A DNA stretch of 64,000 bases from Hippophae tibetana (taxonomy: Eukaryota; Streptophyta; Magnoliopsida; Rosales; Elaeagnaceae), in NCBI GenBank assembly GCA_037013495.1, contig CM072806.1, forward strand, positions 15,545,001 to 15,609,000. Direction: 5' to 3'. Below, one piece after another: positions 43,883 to 55,604 of the stretch. Below the pieces are notes generated by a model. The model was not told the origin of the DNA. It was given only the letters and a program-made list of their open reading frames with translations, and did not search any database. The translations under genes were made by a program, and so were the position numbers. How positions within the stretch are numbered: position 1 is the first letter of the stretch; every line of letters starts with the position of its first letter.

Positions 43883-46380
43883 AAATATATTGATAATGCT
43901 TGCCTGTACATGACACACATTGTTTGGGACTTGCATGCATTACAACTTGTAGCCTCTTCCGACAACAGCTTTCATCAAGAAGAGTCATGTCAACATAAGA
44001 AGACATTACCGAACTATTTTTTTCTGAAAGCAGCATTGTCGGCACGCGTTATTTAAAGCTGTATGCTAATAATATAGTAGGATATTTATTTCATGATCAA
44101 ACCAATCACTAGCAAATGTTCAATTTTCTACTACATTTTTGGTAAAGAGCCAAAAGGTTTCATTTTCGCTTTCTGGACTTGTTCAGCTGGTGTAAGAGAT
44201 CTTTGACTGCTATTGTAACCTTGGTTTTTACTACTTATAATGTATTTACCTTACCATTCTGTTATAAAGAAGACTCTAAAATTGGTTGTATAGCCTCAGT
44301 TGCAAATGGACTAATGCATATATGTCTGCAAACAAAGATCCTTATGATGAACCGTTGAAAATGCGGAATTACAGTGGATGTTATTTATTCATTTGATGCC
44401 TCCTGTTAATTGTTTGTAGCTCTGGTTCCTAACGCAAAGCCCCTTTGTTTTCCTTTCTATTTTTAAAGAACATGAAAAGGGCATGGAGTAAGATGAAAAC
44501 GACTTTTGATCAATGATTTCGGTCTTCGTTTTCATATTATTTAACTTTAATGCTATTCAATCTTTTGGTCATTCCTTGGTCCATATAAAGGCAGTTTTTC
44601 TTTTCATTTTCGCCATAATATAATAATCGATAGTTAAGTTCGATAAATAAATAAAAAAAGAGAAAAAAAGAAAGTTTGCATAAATAAGCTTTTGAAGACA
44701 TTATTAAAAACAGTATGATAAATCAGCTCGACTAAAATATTAGTATTAATAATATCTTAAAGAATTAAATTTTCTATCAATATACTAACAAATGAGAAAA
44801 AAAATTAAATTAAGGGGAATAGGATGTTACAACTTTTTAATGGGAATCGGTGGTTATGTAAATAATAGCAATTTAGTAAAAAAAAAAATAAGGATAATTT
44901 GTGCAAACTATGTTATTCAAGTTAATTTGAATTAATATAATCTAAATTAATTCAATTTAAATTTAATTCAAATTAGTATAAATAAACTCGAATCTAAATC
45001 AAACATAAAAAAACAATCTTAAATTAGTCCGAATTATTAATTGAATATTTTTTATAAATCAAAATATATATTTAATAATTAAAACTCATTAGTTCATAAA
45101 AATAATATTGAAACTAGTCTTTGATACAAATGATAAATTAAAATTCAATAAATAACTCATATACAACTCTACGAAGATAATATAATTTCTAAGATTGTTA
45201 TGTTACAATAAATATTTAATTATAAAACAAAAACACATCTAAACATAGTTTAAAGAAATCTAATTCTTAAACGTCATCAAACACCTCTTATGCAAAAGTC
45301 AAATGTCATCTTATCTTCACGAAAACTCATAGTTTAAACAAGTTGTTCCAAAGATCAATACAATTTCCACAAACTATTAAACAGAAAAATATATGAATAA
45401 GATTAAACAAAAAATTTCCTCCAAAACTAACCGTGTATATAAAGGTGTCTTAGGGTTATTATTAGAGAAGAATAAAACAATGATAAATATAAGAATGTTG
45501 TTAGAAAAGAAGCTATATTATTGTTTACTTGATAAACAAAAAATTGAGAGAGTAAGATTGAATTAAATGAACATTAATAAAAAATATCTCTAATTTTAAA
45601 TTTTTTAACCTAGTATATAATTAATAACGTTTACATGTATGTTTTTTAAAATTATTTTGAACTAATAAATTGGTTCGATCTCAATTCAAATAAAATCAAT
45701 TCAATTTTTTTAAAATTATATCAATTAATCCAAATTTCAATGTTCAATTCAAATTTTATGATTTGGATTCAGTAAATCAAACTAAGACACAATTTAAGTT
45801 TATTCATACAATTTAAAAAAGCATAACAATTGAAACGAGTGTTATGATCTTGCCATTTTTTTTACACATTTCTTGGCCAAAGTCTTAGATTATATTTGAG
45901 AATGAATTGGTTACTAACAATTTAATCTAATAATTTTTAAAATTTAACTATACAAATTAAAATGATCAATTTTATATTTTTATTCATATTTTTCTTCTAT
46001 TTTTTAAAACTTTTATTTAAAAAATGTTTTATTGCAAATATTTATATTAAATTTTTTTAGTTAATAGATTAAATTTTTACTGTACTTAAATCCTTTGAAA
46101 TATCTGATCTACTCGACATTTATCTATATATAAAAAAACTTATATTTTTTTTTAATTTTTTTAATCATTTAATTATCCTCTGTAATATACATCTAGGACG
46201 CTTAAAACCCTCAAATATTAAGTCTCCATCAAATAGCTTAAACTGAGCAAAAACTAGCTCAAAACACAACATGAAGAAACTTGTCATGAAACCAAAAGTA
46301 AACAACCCCATAATTTCAGTTACATTTTTCTTCTTGTGCTATCTGTGAGATATTCTCTTGGATTTTCTGCAATAATTAAT
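43883..46380. other. Intergenic region between OTU and TCP genes
   Basis: The first 350 bp are the probable OTU 3' UTR. No canonical AATAAA stands out; ACTTATAATG near 44233 may serve. From 44640 to 46200 the sequence is very AT-rich with repeated AATTCAAATTTAATTC-type words, perhaps a decayed MITE. The last 180 bp are the TCP 3' flank. No gene seen. Confidence 0.5.
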
Positions 46381-46995
46381 TTAATGGTCCCCGAGACTCA
46401 GAGCCGCTTCTTGCTGCCTCTCCTCGGTCTCAGTCGCCGAGCTCTGCAACAATAACGCCGTGAAGGGCATATGCCTATACCCAATACTTGTCGCCGACAA
46501 GTAATCGAATCCAATGGGCTGACACAAGTCTAACCGGCAATTCGGCTGCGGCGGAGCCACTGTGAACAAACCCTGTGGACATCCGCTGATGCACGAAATC
46601 GGCTGCGCTTGGCAGCGAACAGAAGGCGAAGATGACGCCATGGCTGGAGACGAAGTAGATATGAGATCTGACGGGAGAGTTCCGGTGCCAGTGGCGGCTA
46701 TGATGGAAGGCTCAGCGTTACGTAGGAGCCACTCAATGGTTTCTCCGTCGGATCGGTGGCCTAACTCGCGGGTCAGCTGGAATATGCGAGCAGCGCACAT
46801 GGCCGGCATGCGAATTCGACGGCCTCTTCCGTTTACCTTTGTGTGGCGGTCTTTGGAAGAAGAGGGGGTTTTCTGGCGAGCCTTAGTCGGCGGTTGGACT
46901 ATAGATGTGGTTGCGTTTGTGGTTGAGATGGGTAGTGGCCCATTAGAGTTCTGGTCTGAGGTGGAGAGATTCTGGAGGGTAATATCGGAAGCCAT
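46381..46995 (-). CDS. Class I (PCF-type) TCP transcription factor
   Basis: A single-exon gene of 204 aa. The ATG at 46995 has a strong plant context (CCGCCATGGCT on the minus strand). The TCP basic helix-loop-helix domain covers residues about 46-105: basic region [17 protein letters not shown], helix [14 protein letters not shown], loop SDGETI, helix [18 protein letters not shown]. The short basic region and the lack of the four-residue insertion seen in class II mark it as class [10 protein letters not shown] after the domain is also typical. The rest is Ser/Pro-rich with no R domain and ends EAALSLGDH. Class I TCPs bind GTGGGNCC sites and promote cell proliferation and growth. The frame is intact and more GC-rich than all neighbours. 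It is among the shorter TCPs, comparable to Arabidopsis TCP11. Confidence 0.95.
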   Translation of the reverse strand: MASDITLQNLSTSDQNSNGPLPISTTNATTSIVQPPTKARQKTPSSSKDRHTKVNGRGRRIRMPAMCAARIFQLTRELGHRSDGETIEWLLRNAEPSIIAATGTGTLPSDLISTSSPAMASSSPSVRCQAQPISCISGCPQGLFTVAPPQPNCRLDLCQPIGFDYLSATSIGYRHMPFTALLLQSSATETEERQQEAALSLGDH

Positions 46996-47200
46996 GGCGG
47001 TTGTGACTAGGGTTCTAGACGGAGGTGGAAGCGTGTTTGTTAGGAAGTCGGAGTTAGGGTTTGGTATGGAGTACAGAGAGAGAGCTAGTGAGGTGGGACA
47101 TTAGGGATGGTGGGCTAGTCGTGACCCCACTTAAGTCAAGGACCTTTTTATCTTAAAAGAGAAGGTCTCTCTTAAAATCTGGGCCGGATGTTTGTTTGTC

Positions 47201-47258
47201 GTGGGTCCCGGCTTTGTTACTATGGGGCCGACCTTTAGTGATGTTTTGTCGTGGGTCC
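47201..47258. promoter_or_regulatory. Two class I TCP binding-site matches upstream of the TCP gene
   Basis: GTGGGTCC occurs at 47201-47208 and 47251-47258, each within a repeated TTTGTCGTGGGTCC context 50 bp apart. GTGGGNCC is the consensus for class I TCP proteins. The sites lie 206-263 bp upstream of the TCP start codon, where autoregulation would be possible. Function is inferred only. Confidence 0.45.
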
Positions 47259-47259
47259 G

Positions 47260-47630
47260 GACGGTTATCAGCGTCACATTTTAAAAGAATTTTATTTTAA
47301 TATTCATGATTTAAAAAGTTATATTTTAATCTTCTTTTATCATATTTTTTAGCTATTTGAGAAGGGATAAAAGGCTGTTTTTAATTAAATATATTAATAC
47401 CTTTTCATTTAATTTATGTTTTAATGTTATTTTTTCTATACATAAACGAAAATTGACAAAAACGAGTTCCTATTTGGGTAGATACGCATAAGGAGAGTTC
47501 AAATTTATTGATTTCTCTCTTCGATTTTGTGCGCAAGCATGAATCAGGTGATAATTTCAGGCCTATTTATATGTTATTAAAATTTAGATAATTAATATTT
47601 TTGGTTGATTGACTTTTTTTATTTGAGTAG
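47260..47630. other. AT-rich spacer upstream of the TCP gene
   Basis: No frame or element recognised. The right end contains AGTAG just before the cofactor-B-like fragment, which looks like a retained splice acceptor. Confidence 0.4.
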
Positions 47631-47631
47631 G

Positions 47632-47724
47632 TATCATATATATGTTATAGATTTGGATTTGGATGATGGTTCACTGGTTGAGAAGTATACGATTTCAAAA
47701 GAAGCTTACAAAAAATGCGAGAGT
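47632..47724 (+). pseudogene. Fragment resembling tubulin-folding cofactor B
   Basis: 31 codons starting after a splice-acceptor-like TTGAGTAG read YHIYVIDLDLDDGSLVEKYT and then ISKEAYKKCES (split here). Plant TFCB has HxIDLD...SLVEKY.ISEE.Y.KR at the corresponding place between its ubiquitin-like and CAP-Gly domains. The following TTCCAAAATATTTTAAAG could be the degraded FRKFKE continuation. No CAP-Gly domain is seen nearby. It looks like one stray exon of a gene copy, perhaps captured or left behind by rearrangement. Confidence 0.5.
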
Positions 47725-48401
47725 ATGACTCCTTCCAAAATATTTTAAAGGATTAAGCATTTACTCTCACGTTTACCCACACAGCTTTCGAGAACAAAGT
47801 AAGCATCTAGTCTGTAATTCAGTGAACTCTGTTCATTGTAACAATATTTGTTGTTTCGTAAGCTTACTTGTTCATTGAAGTAGATGTGTCAAATACATTG
47901 TTTTCTACTGATATACTTGAGTCTGCCTGTTAAATTTTTTAAAATGCTACCCTCTTATAGGAACTTATAAATATTCCGAGAATAGTTTTCAAGTTATTTT
48001 GAGATTGGCTAACCATTTTAATAAATCTCTGAAACGGACACAATTTGAAGAGCTGTAATTTTTTGAACACCAGGGAACTCATCCTCACATGATCAAGTAG
48101 GGGGGTTGTAATGGTGCTAAAATAACATTTGAAGATATAGATGAGAAGGGTGACAAATTCTCATTTTACTCGTCCAAAAAGCTGCTCCATAAGAGTTTTT
48201 TTTTTTTTGTCTATTATTGTTGAAAAATAACTAAAGTGAAAGTTTTTAAAAAATATGAATATTTTTTATATCATGAGTATTGAAATCCTTTTAAAATATG
48301 ATTAATAAGTAAATTTTTTGATTAAATATATATACTCAAAAAATATCAAGCCCATTTTCATTTCCGCCTACTATAATAATTGAATTCTATCATTACATTA
48401 T
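47725..48401. other. Unassigned spacer
   Basis: No clear coding region. A short plus-strand stretch near 48135-48190 (DIDEKGDKFSFYSSKKLL) is open but unrecognised. Confidence 0.35.
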
Positions 48402-48480
48402 AAAATTTAAATACTGTTAGTTATTACTATTAACTTAAAAAAAATTTAAATACTGTTAGTTATTACTATTAACTTAAAAA
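48402..48480. repeat. 39-bp tandem duplication
   Basis: The unit AATTTAAATACTGTTAG plus TTATTACTATTAACTTAAAA occurs twice with a 39-bp period and near identity. Confidence 0.9.
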
Positions 48481-48496
48481 AATTATGATACGAGAA

Positions 48497-48943
48497 TGTT
48501 GTTAGAAAAATTGACTATATTTTTCATATTTTAAGTAATTATTATTTATTTATGATTTAAATGAATAAAATTCAAACTAACTCGATAAAATAATATTATT
48601 GAAAATATAATGTTAAAATAAACTAAAACAGATATTAAAACAAAAATAATAAAGTAGAAATATAAAAACATCATAAATTTAATGAGATTCAATATAAATG
48701 TTATCTAAGTCTTCGGGCGACGTTGACCACTTTCACTATCTCTAAATAAATAAACTCTAAAAGTACAACTAATTGGACACAATCGAGCTCATCAATTACC
48801 CTTAAAAAAAAGGAAGATTTACAATTTTTTGGATGTTTACAAATGATGGAGGATGGATTTATTTATAGCCCAAAATACAACACTCATCTTTATTTCTAAC
48901 CAGTGTGACTTTTCAAATTGGCTCACTAAAGAGCTATACAACA
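48497..48943 (-). repeat. 3' LTR of the minus-strand copia element
   Basis: Read on the minus strand it begins TGTTGTATAGCTC directly after a polypurine tract (CTAAGGTGGAGATT, 48944-48957) and ends CTAACAACA near 48497. The length is about 447 bp. The TATA-like GGCTATAAATAAATCC lies near 48847-48862. The partner 5' LTR is missing from the window. Confidence 0.7.
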
Positions 48944-50757
48944 AATCTCCACCTTAGTGACTTAGTGATTCTCAAATGATTTCTTCAATCAGTAGATTAG
49001 CGACGCCAGTATCAATTCAGATTTGTAGGATGTTAATTAAGTCCAGACAATATTTGAACTTGATTGTCGTTACCATCTTGGTCATCATATCTATGGGATT
49101 CTCTATAGTATTGATCTTTTGAACTAGTACTCCACTTTCTTCAATAATCTCTCGCATGAAATGATAACGAATGTCAATGTGTTTTGTACGTGCATAGTAG
49201 ATTTTGTTCTTTGCTAAGTGAATAACAATCTGACTGTCACAAAACACCTTAATATGTTTTTAACCAACTCCCAAGTCTTCAAGAAAACCTCGTAACCAAA
49301 TAGCTTCCTTCACAGTCTCTGTAATTGCCATAGACTTTGCCTCTGTAGTAGACAAAGAAACTATGGACTGCAAGGTAGACTTCCAATTGTCTGGAGCTCT
49401 AGCAAGAGTAAACACATAACCAGTAGTTGACCAATACTTATCTAAATCTCCTGCATAGTCGGAATCACAATATCTGACTACGCATAGACAAACGGTATTA
49501 TCCTACTAAAATACTAAACCAACATCTACAATATTTAGAATATATCGTAGAATCCATTTCACAACCAACCATGCATGTACCTGCTTACATCACTAACCAC
49601 CTGTAAAAATGTTAGGTCTTGTGCACACCATTGCATATATCAAGCTACCAATTGCATTTGCATACGGTACCTTTTCCATGTATTCTCGATCGTTCTGCAT
49701 CATTCTTAGGAGATAATTGAGTACTAAGCTTGAAATGAGGAACAAACGGAGTACTTACAGGTTTTGTCTATTTATTCATACCAAAACGTTGTAATACCTT
49801 CTTCAAATATTGACTCTGGGTCAAACTAAGCTTCCCTTTCTTTCTGTCTCTACTTATCTCCATGTTGAGAATCTTCTTAGCTTCTCCCAAATCTTTCATC
49901 TTCAACTCTTGATTTAGTTGAGCCTTCAACTTCTCAATTTCTACTTGGCTCTTCGATGCAATCAACATATCAATGACATACAATGGAAGATAGATGAAAG
50001 ACTCATCTTATAGCTTTCAAAAATACACATAATGATCATATGTGTTTCTGGTGTACTTCTGCTGCAACATAAACTGATCAAATCGTTTGTACCACAACCT
50101 CAAAGACTGCTTCAATCCATACAATGATTTATTCAACTTACAAGCCCAATTCTCTTTACCAGTAACATTAAACCTTTCTGGCTGAGACATATAGATTTCC
50201 TCTTCTAAGTCACTGTGTAGAAATGTGGTTTTCATATCAAGTTGAACTAGTTCCAAATCCAACTGTGCTACCAAAGCCAACCAAATTTTTAATGGAGGAA
50301 TGTTTTACAACTGGAGAAAATATCTCATTATAATCGATTTCCTCATTCTGAGTGTTGCCTTTAGCCACTAACCTTTCCATGTAGTGAATACCATCTTTGT
50401 TAAGAAATCCCTTTTTCTTTACATGCACCCATTTTTAACCAATTGCCTTCTTGCCCTTAAGTAGTTGTGTCAACTTCCATGTCTTATTCTTTTAAAGGGA
50501 CATAAGTTCTTCGTCCATGGCTTCCTTCCATCTTTCAACTTCAAGGCTTCCAATTACTTCTTTATATATGGAAGTAACATCATCATGCACAATTGAAAGT
50601 GCACAGGCCACTGTATTCTTAAATTGAGTAGGTAGTCTTCAAAATCTTTGTATCGAGTAGGCACCTTGACATTTTGTCATCGTGACCTATCAACTACAGT
50701 TTCTTCTTGTTGATGTGGAAGTTCTTGGGTTAAAACCTCTTCATCTAATTCATCTTC
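48944..50757 (-). pseudogene. pol: copia RT and RNase H, minus strand, broken
   Basis: On the minus strand, 50757 downwards starts in the linker before RT (KVPTRYKDFEDY near 50665). RT has MERLVAKGNTQNEEIDYNEI (50376-50310), QLDMKTTFLHSDLEEEIYM with SLYGLKQS (50250-50110), and a YVIDM-like active site at 49983 (normally YVDDM). The RNase H end, at 49247-49017, has FCDSQIVIHLAKN, ARTKHIDIRYHF and the usual DMMTK tail. Frames are interrupted at about 50285, 49995 and several points between 49767 and 49250. The lineage looks like the common plant group with AGGTGGAGATT polypurine tracts. Confidence 0.88.
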
Positions 50758-51819
50758 CACTACGCCAAAATGTATTATTAAAGTCGATTAGGTGAACAAA
50801 CTTAAATTGGAAGACTTAAAATTTAAATTCGGTTCACACGGTTAACCGAATTTAAGTTTAAAGTTGATTCACATGGTGAACCTACTTTAAAATTTAAAGT
50901 CGATTCACACAGTCAATCGACTTTAATATTAAAGTCGGTTAACCGTGTGAACTAACTTTAAATATATTTTTTTTTACAAATTTTACTCATTTTCTACTAT
51001 CCTTATAACCTTGTAGAGCCTTAGGAATAACTCCAAATCCTTTCCGTGAATACAGATTGTTTGTTTTTCTTGCAAAAACCTAAATAAAAATTCAAACCAG
51101 TTATAAAAATTTCTACAAATATAATTTCACAACCAGTCAAATAAACATTAATTTTAACAACAAAAATAAATGTCCTACACCAACGCTCTCCAATACATTA
51201 ACAATATCGTAGATCCATCGTCTTTCAACCCCTCTAAAATTTAAAAACCATTGAATCTGTAAAAGAAATAGATTAAGAAAAATCCAAATACAATAGTAAT
51301 GAAATCAGATAAACCATTAGGTATGACGCTTAGAAGACGAAGACTCTTGTAAAATGGAAGCTAATGATAATGAGGCCATTGAGGTATAGTGTTTGGATGA
51401 TTTGAATGTTGTCAAAATGAGAAGTTGAGTTGAGAATTGGGAAATAACAATACAAGGTAAAGAAGAGGAGTAAAAAAAAAGAGAAGTGAGTAGAGAAGAG
51501 GGAGAAATGTCGGGGTCGATAAATTTAAATTTTTTGTCAAATGGGGAAGAAAGAAAATACAAAATTAATACAAAATAATTATAGTTATTATTATAAATGT
51601 CTCATCCATCCCACGTCCATTCTTAATTTAGTGTTTTTCAATGTTAATAATTAATTTTTATTAAGTTTTTTTTTATTTATGAATCATATATTGACTTATT
51701 TTTTAATTATTTTTTTATTTGCATATTCTCCACATATATGGCTTAAGTCGGTTGACACATAAAAACGACTTAAAATCGTACGTATAGTGTCAATTCTACG
51801 TGTCAACCGATGTTACACG
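50758..51819. mobile_element. Small non-autonomous CACTA-type element nested in copia
   Basis: The left end CACTACGCCAAAATG abuts the copia linker at 50757 exactly. Subterminal inverted motifs (TTCGGTTCACACGG, AAAGTCGGTTAACCG) follow at 50820-50960 and again near 51740-51815 (TAAGTCGGTTGACAC, CGTGTCAACCGATG). They are of the same type as in the 9-kb CACTA element. The copia integrase resumes at 51820. No right-hand CACTA end is visible at the junction, and a stretch of copia between integrase and RT is missing, so a deletion removed both. The frame 51317-51562 has no known domain. Confidence 0.7.
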
Positions 51820-52500
51820 TAGACGGTTGATGAGATGACATGTATATTTCACAACCTCAACCCAATACTGCTTGCCAAACCTAGCATTTGACAATATACA
51901 TCGAACCTTCTCCAAAAAAGTCCGGTTCATATATTCTGCAATTCCATTATGTTGTGGTGTTTTTCGAATAGTGAAGTGTCGCACTATCCCTTCTTCTTCA
52001 CAAACTTTCATAAATGGATCATTTATGTACTTAGTGCCATTATTAGACTTCATATGCTTGATCTTTCTACCAGTCTAAGTCTCGATCATCTTCTTCCACT
52101 TGAGGAAAATTCCTAACATTTCATCCTTATTCTTCATGAGATACACCCAAACTCTACTAGAGAAGTCATCAACGAAAGTGACATAATAATGTTTGCCACT
52201 CATGGATAGAGTTCTTTTTAGCCCCCTTTTGTATTATGGAGTGTAGTGTCAAAGCTTACTCTTTTATGTTTCCCTAATACACAATGCTCACAGAATTCCA
52301 ACTTGTTGGTTCCAGTGCCTTTTAACAGGCCTTTCTTTACAAGAATTTGTAAATATTTTTCACCAACATATCCCAAATGCATATGTCATAGCTTGGTAGT
52401 TTATGAATCTCTTTCTTCCTCTGAAATTGCTGATGTTGTCCCAATAATCATACTACCAAGGTAGTAGAACAAGTTATTCTTTCGAACACCTTTCATCATA
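51820..52500 (-). pseudogene. copia integrase, minus strand, truncated
   Basis: 52053-51820 encodes the integrase core end: MKSNNGTKYINDPFMKVCEE, HFTIRKTPQHNGIAEYMNRT (catalytic Glu) and VKYTCHLINRL, where the CACTA insertion cuts it. Further upstream (52464-52060) are degraded pieces of the core start (VTFVDDFS-like) and of the GAG-pre-integrase region (LWHMHLGYVGEKYLQILVKK, FCEHCVLGKH). Protease and gag are not found beyond 52500, where another element begins. Confidence 0.85.
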
Positions 52501-52835
52501 AAGATAAAGGATACAATGCTATAATAAATCAATCATATTTTGAAAAGTGGTAGTCATCATGTTAATTTTTTTCCCATATATATATACTCGTGCATATACA
52601 TATAATCACAAAATTTGAATCTCATAACAGAGAATCACATCCAAACATTTTCATTTCTCATAATCATAGAATGAGACCGTAGATCTCCTCTAGATTTCAT
52701 CATCTTATTACTGACTTAAGTATCAGAGGCTAAAGATCACCTCTCATATAGTGGTCTGATATCCTTATGGTTTGTTCATCTCGTAACTCTATGGAGGATA
52801 GTCCTACTTGATGTTGACAAAAATCAGCATTAACA
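52501..52835 (+). repeat. Probable 5' LTR end of a plus-strand gypsy element
   Basis: The segment near 52713-52800 reads TTACTGACTTAAGTATCAGA, then further GG-rich words. This is the familiar downstream end of many plant gypsy LTRs (TGACTTGAGCGTCGGAG). The upstream limit is not defined. It is followed at once by a primer-site-like sequence. Confidence 0.5.
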
Positions 52836-52837
52836 TC

Positions 52838-52857
52838 TAATTCCGTTTATGGGAAAG
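52838..52857 (+). other. Decayed gypsy primer binding site
   Basis: TAATTCCGTTTATGGGAAA resembles the plant gypsy primer site TGGCGCCGTCTGTGGGAA at most positions. It sits between the LTR-like end and gag, as expected. Confidence 0.5.
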
Positions 52858-52989
52858 AAGTGTGTTTCTATTTGGTTGAAAAAATAAAAAATTACAAGAT
52901 CGTCAAAAAAGTTCTCCAAGTTCTTAATCTATAAAAAAATTCACATGTCTTTGAAAAGAGATAGAGTAGTAGTAATATTTTTCAAAAGA

Positions 52990-55340
52990 AAACCAAATAT
53001 CCATTTGGTCTACCATTGTCACCAACTTGAATATTTGGACTTTTAAGAAAGGTTATGGACCAAACAATTAACTTTATTGCTCAGACCTTGACTAACATTC
53101 AGAAGGTCTAGCCTACCAACCTGTAGGCCATCCATTAACTAGTCCTTCTAGCTTCATCATAGCCTATCAAAAATATAGATGCTACATATTGGGCACGATA
53201 GGTCTAAAAGATGATGAGAGCCTAGGCTCGAGCATGCTTATACCTGATGGAGAACACACTCAAAGAAATCCTTGAGCACCTACTAGAGCCACCAGATTTT
53301 GGACCAATCAATGCCCCAGAAAACATCCCTGCAACATTCTCTAATGTCTATAGTGCATAAGGCCAGACCCTTAGCCTTTTAGGGCTTAGCTAGTGAGATG
53401 ATCATCCATAACGGGACTTAAGTCCCATAGCCAACTAGACATTTATACATATACCAATTAGAGTTCCCTAATCTTGGATTCCAAATTGCAGTCCCACTTA
53501 TCATCCATCCTAGATTGGTTGGGTCTAGATCAAGAGGCTTCTATCTATCACGACCTACGTGATCACTTTGTGGCCCACTTGTAAAGAAACTTTGTTAAAG
53601 CTAGTCATGTTAACTAAGTAGCCTCAGCGACCAATGGCCACCCCAGTATTGAACTTCTGGATGAAGTACCGACTACCATTCATTGACTTGCTAAACAGAT
53701 TTAAGAGGTTCCATAGAGGTTGAATCAAGACAAACTCCTAGACCTAGCGGTCTCTACTAAGTTCCTGGTCGCCCTAGAGATCATGGCCATCTAACTTTCT
53801 AAGAAGTTCAAGTTTCCTAACACAAGCATGTATGATGACATAAAAGACCCCTTGGAGCATTTGGAAAAATTCAAGGGTTGGAAGAGCCTCTATGCTTACT
53901 CTAACACAGTCAAATGTCGAGGTTTTTAGCTTACATTGACAGACAAGGTCAGAGCCTGATACCATATCCTAAAGTCCAACACTATTAATTCATTTACAAA
54001 ATTTAGGAAATAGATTTTGTCTAACTTTTTAATGAAAAAAAGGAGGTCGAAAACCCTAACACACCTACTGACCTTACATTAGGGAATTAATGATTCCTTA
54101 CAAACATATTTGACCAATTTAATTTAGGAAAGATACAAGTGGAAGTTTTCCTAGACTTTATGGCCATTACAACCTTGCATCAAACCCTATGCTAGAGAGC
54201 CTTGTGGAAGAATATGGCCAATGATTTCCCAACAACATATTTTGAGGCCATCCAAATGGGAAACAATTACATCAATACTAATGAGATGGTTTCTATTAGA
54301 AAAAACCAAGAGCCTCATAAGAAGAATGCCATAGAGTAGAAGTACAGGGTAGGGATGAGCCTCAAATCATGATAATAATAGGTCCAGACTAAATGAGAAA
54401 GACAATAGAAAGATGTGGATATAAATCTCATCCATCCTAGATAAAGTTTCCAGACTTAGACCCCATTCAGTGCAACAAGAGAAGTTGTGCTAATGCAATT
54501 TGAATGCTAGTGCATCATATGCTAGTCCAAGAAATAGAGAAATCTTTGTTGGGACAAGTCTCAATACTATAGGTTCCACGACAGGAAAGGGTACTTGAAT
54601 AATTTTTTTAACAACCTATGGCCACAATAGCAACGAGTTCCATAGTAGGTTTCTTTATCTAGAGAGAGGGAGAGAGAGACTAACCTTAAGATTATGAGGC
54701 CCTACTAGGGGTTATTCCAACAATACTAGTAAATCACTCATTTGTAAGGCCATTTATGGCCTAGAATTTCTATAAGTTGCTACTACACGTAAACATGGAA
54801 ATGATCCTATATTTATGGGCTCAAACAACATCTTCAAAAAGAGAAGCCTGTAGGTTGTCCACCCTTACATAGATGCCATTGTAGTCACCCTTTCGGTGGC
54901 CAATATAACTCTGTTTTGAATATTGATAGATATCAGCAGCTTAACCAATGTTCTATTCGCTGAGCCCTGGAAGTAAATGGAGCTTTCTTACCTTTTCAAG
55001 CCAATCACTACCTCTTTGGTAGGATTATTTGGAGTTCCACTAATCCCAGAAGGTAATGCGGCTCTACCAGTCATAATTAGACAGGGCATCAATATAAGAA
55101 CAATTACAGTAGACTTGTTTATTATGGACTACTTATCCTTATATAATTGCATCTTGTCCATGCCTTTTTTTTTCATTGGACCAGGGCTGTAGCTTCTACC
55201 TTTCACCTTGCCTTAATGTTCCCAATAGACATAGGAACATAAGTTGTGCTTGGAGAGCAAAAGTTAGCCAGAGAATTCTATGTTATAGGGATCTATACAG
55301 GCAATAATTAAAAGTCTTGCCAAGCCAGAACCTACCTTAT
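52990..55340 (+). pseudogene. gypsy gag and protease, broken
   Basis: Gag on the plus strand at about 53800-54300 reads KDPLEHLEKFKGWKSLYAYS, LTLTDKVRA, FTKFRK and DSLQTYLTNLI in neighbouring frames. This is the gypsy pattern DP..HL..F, L.g.A..W..L and ESL..Y..RF. The open stretch 54977-55192 carries the C-terminal half of the aspartic protease (VPLIPEGNAALPVIIRQG, DYLSLYNCILSMPFF; normally YNAILGRP). No RT or integrase follows, so the element is either a deletion derivative or a gag-only type. Stops are frequent throughout. Confidence 0.7.
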
Positions 55341-55604
55341 TAGTTTTGTTTTTACTTTAAGTTTTTACAATTCCCGTTGTTGCTAGACTTAGTAAAAGAA
55401 ATATCCTTAGTCTACAATATTTCAATTTCTATTCCTATAATATTTTCAACTATTTGTAATTAAAATTTGTTGTTATTAATAAAGGGAGAAATTAGGAGAT
55501 CTAACTACATAAAAAGTCCACCATTAAAATCAACAAGTGAGTATGAGCTACCTTGACTTTGAAAAGTCAAAGGCCTTTAATACGAAACTACTAAGGGTTG
55601 ATTG
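55341..55604. other. AT-rich spacer after protease
   Basis: No RT is recognised. It contains an AATAAAGGGAGAAATTAGGAG purine-rich tract near 55477-55500, which could be a polypurine tract. Confidence 0.35.

Noticed and set aside
46562-47104. 180-codon plus-strand open frame
   Set aside because: It lies antisense to the TCP gene. Its length comes from the GC-rich TCP coding sequence, and it has no domain of its own.
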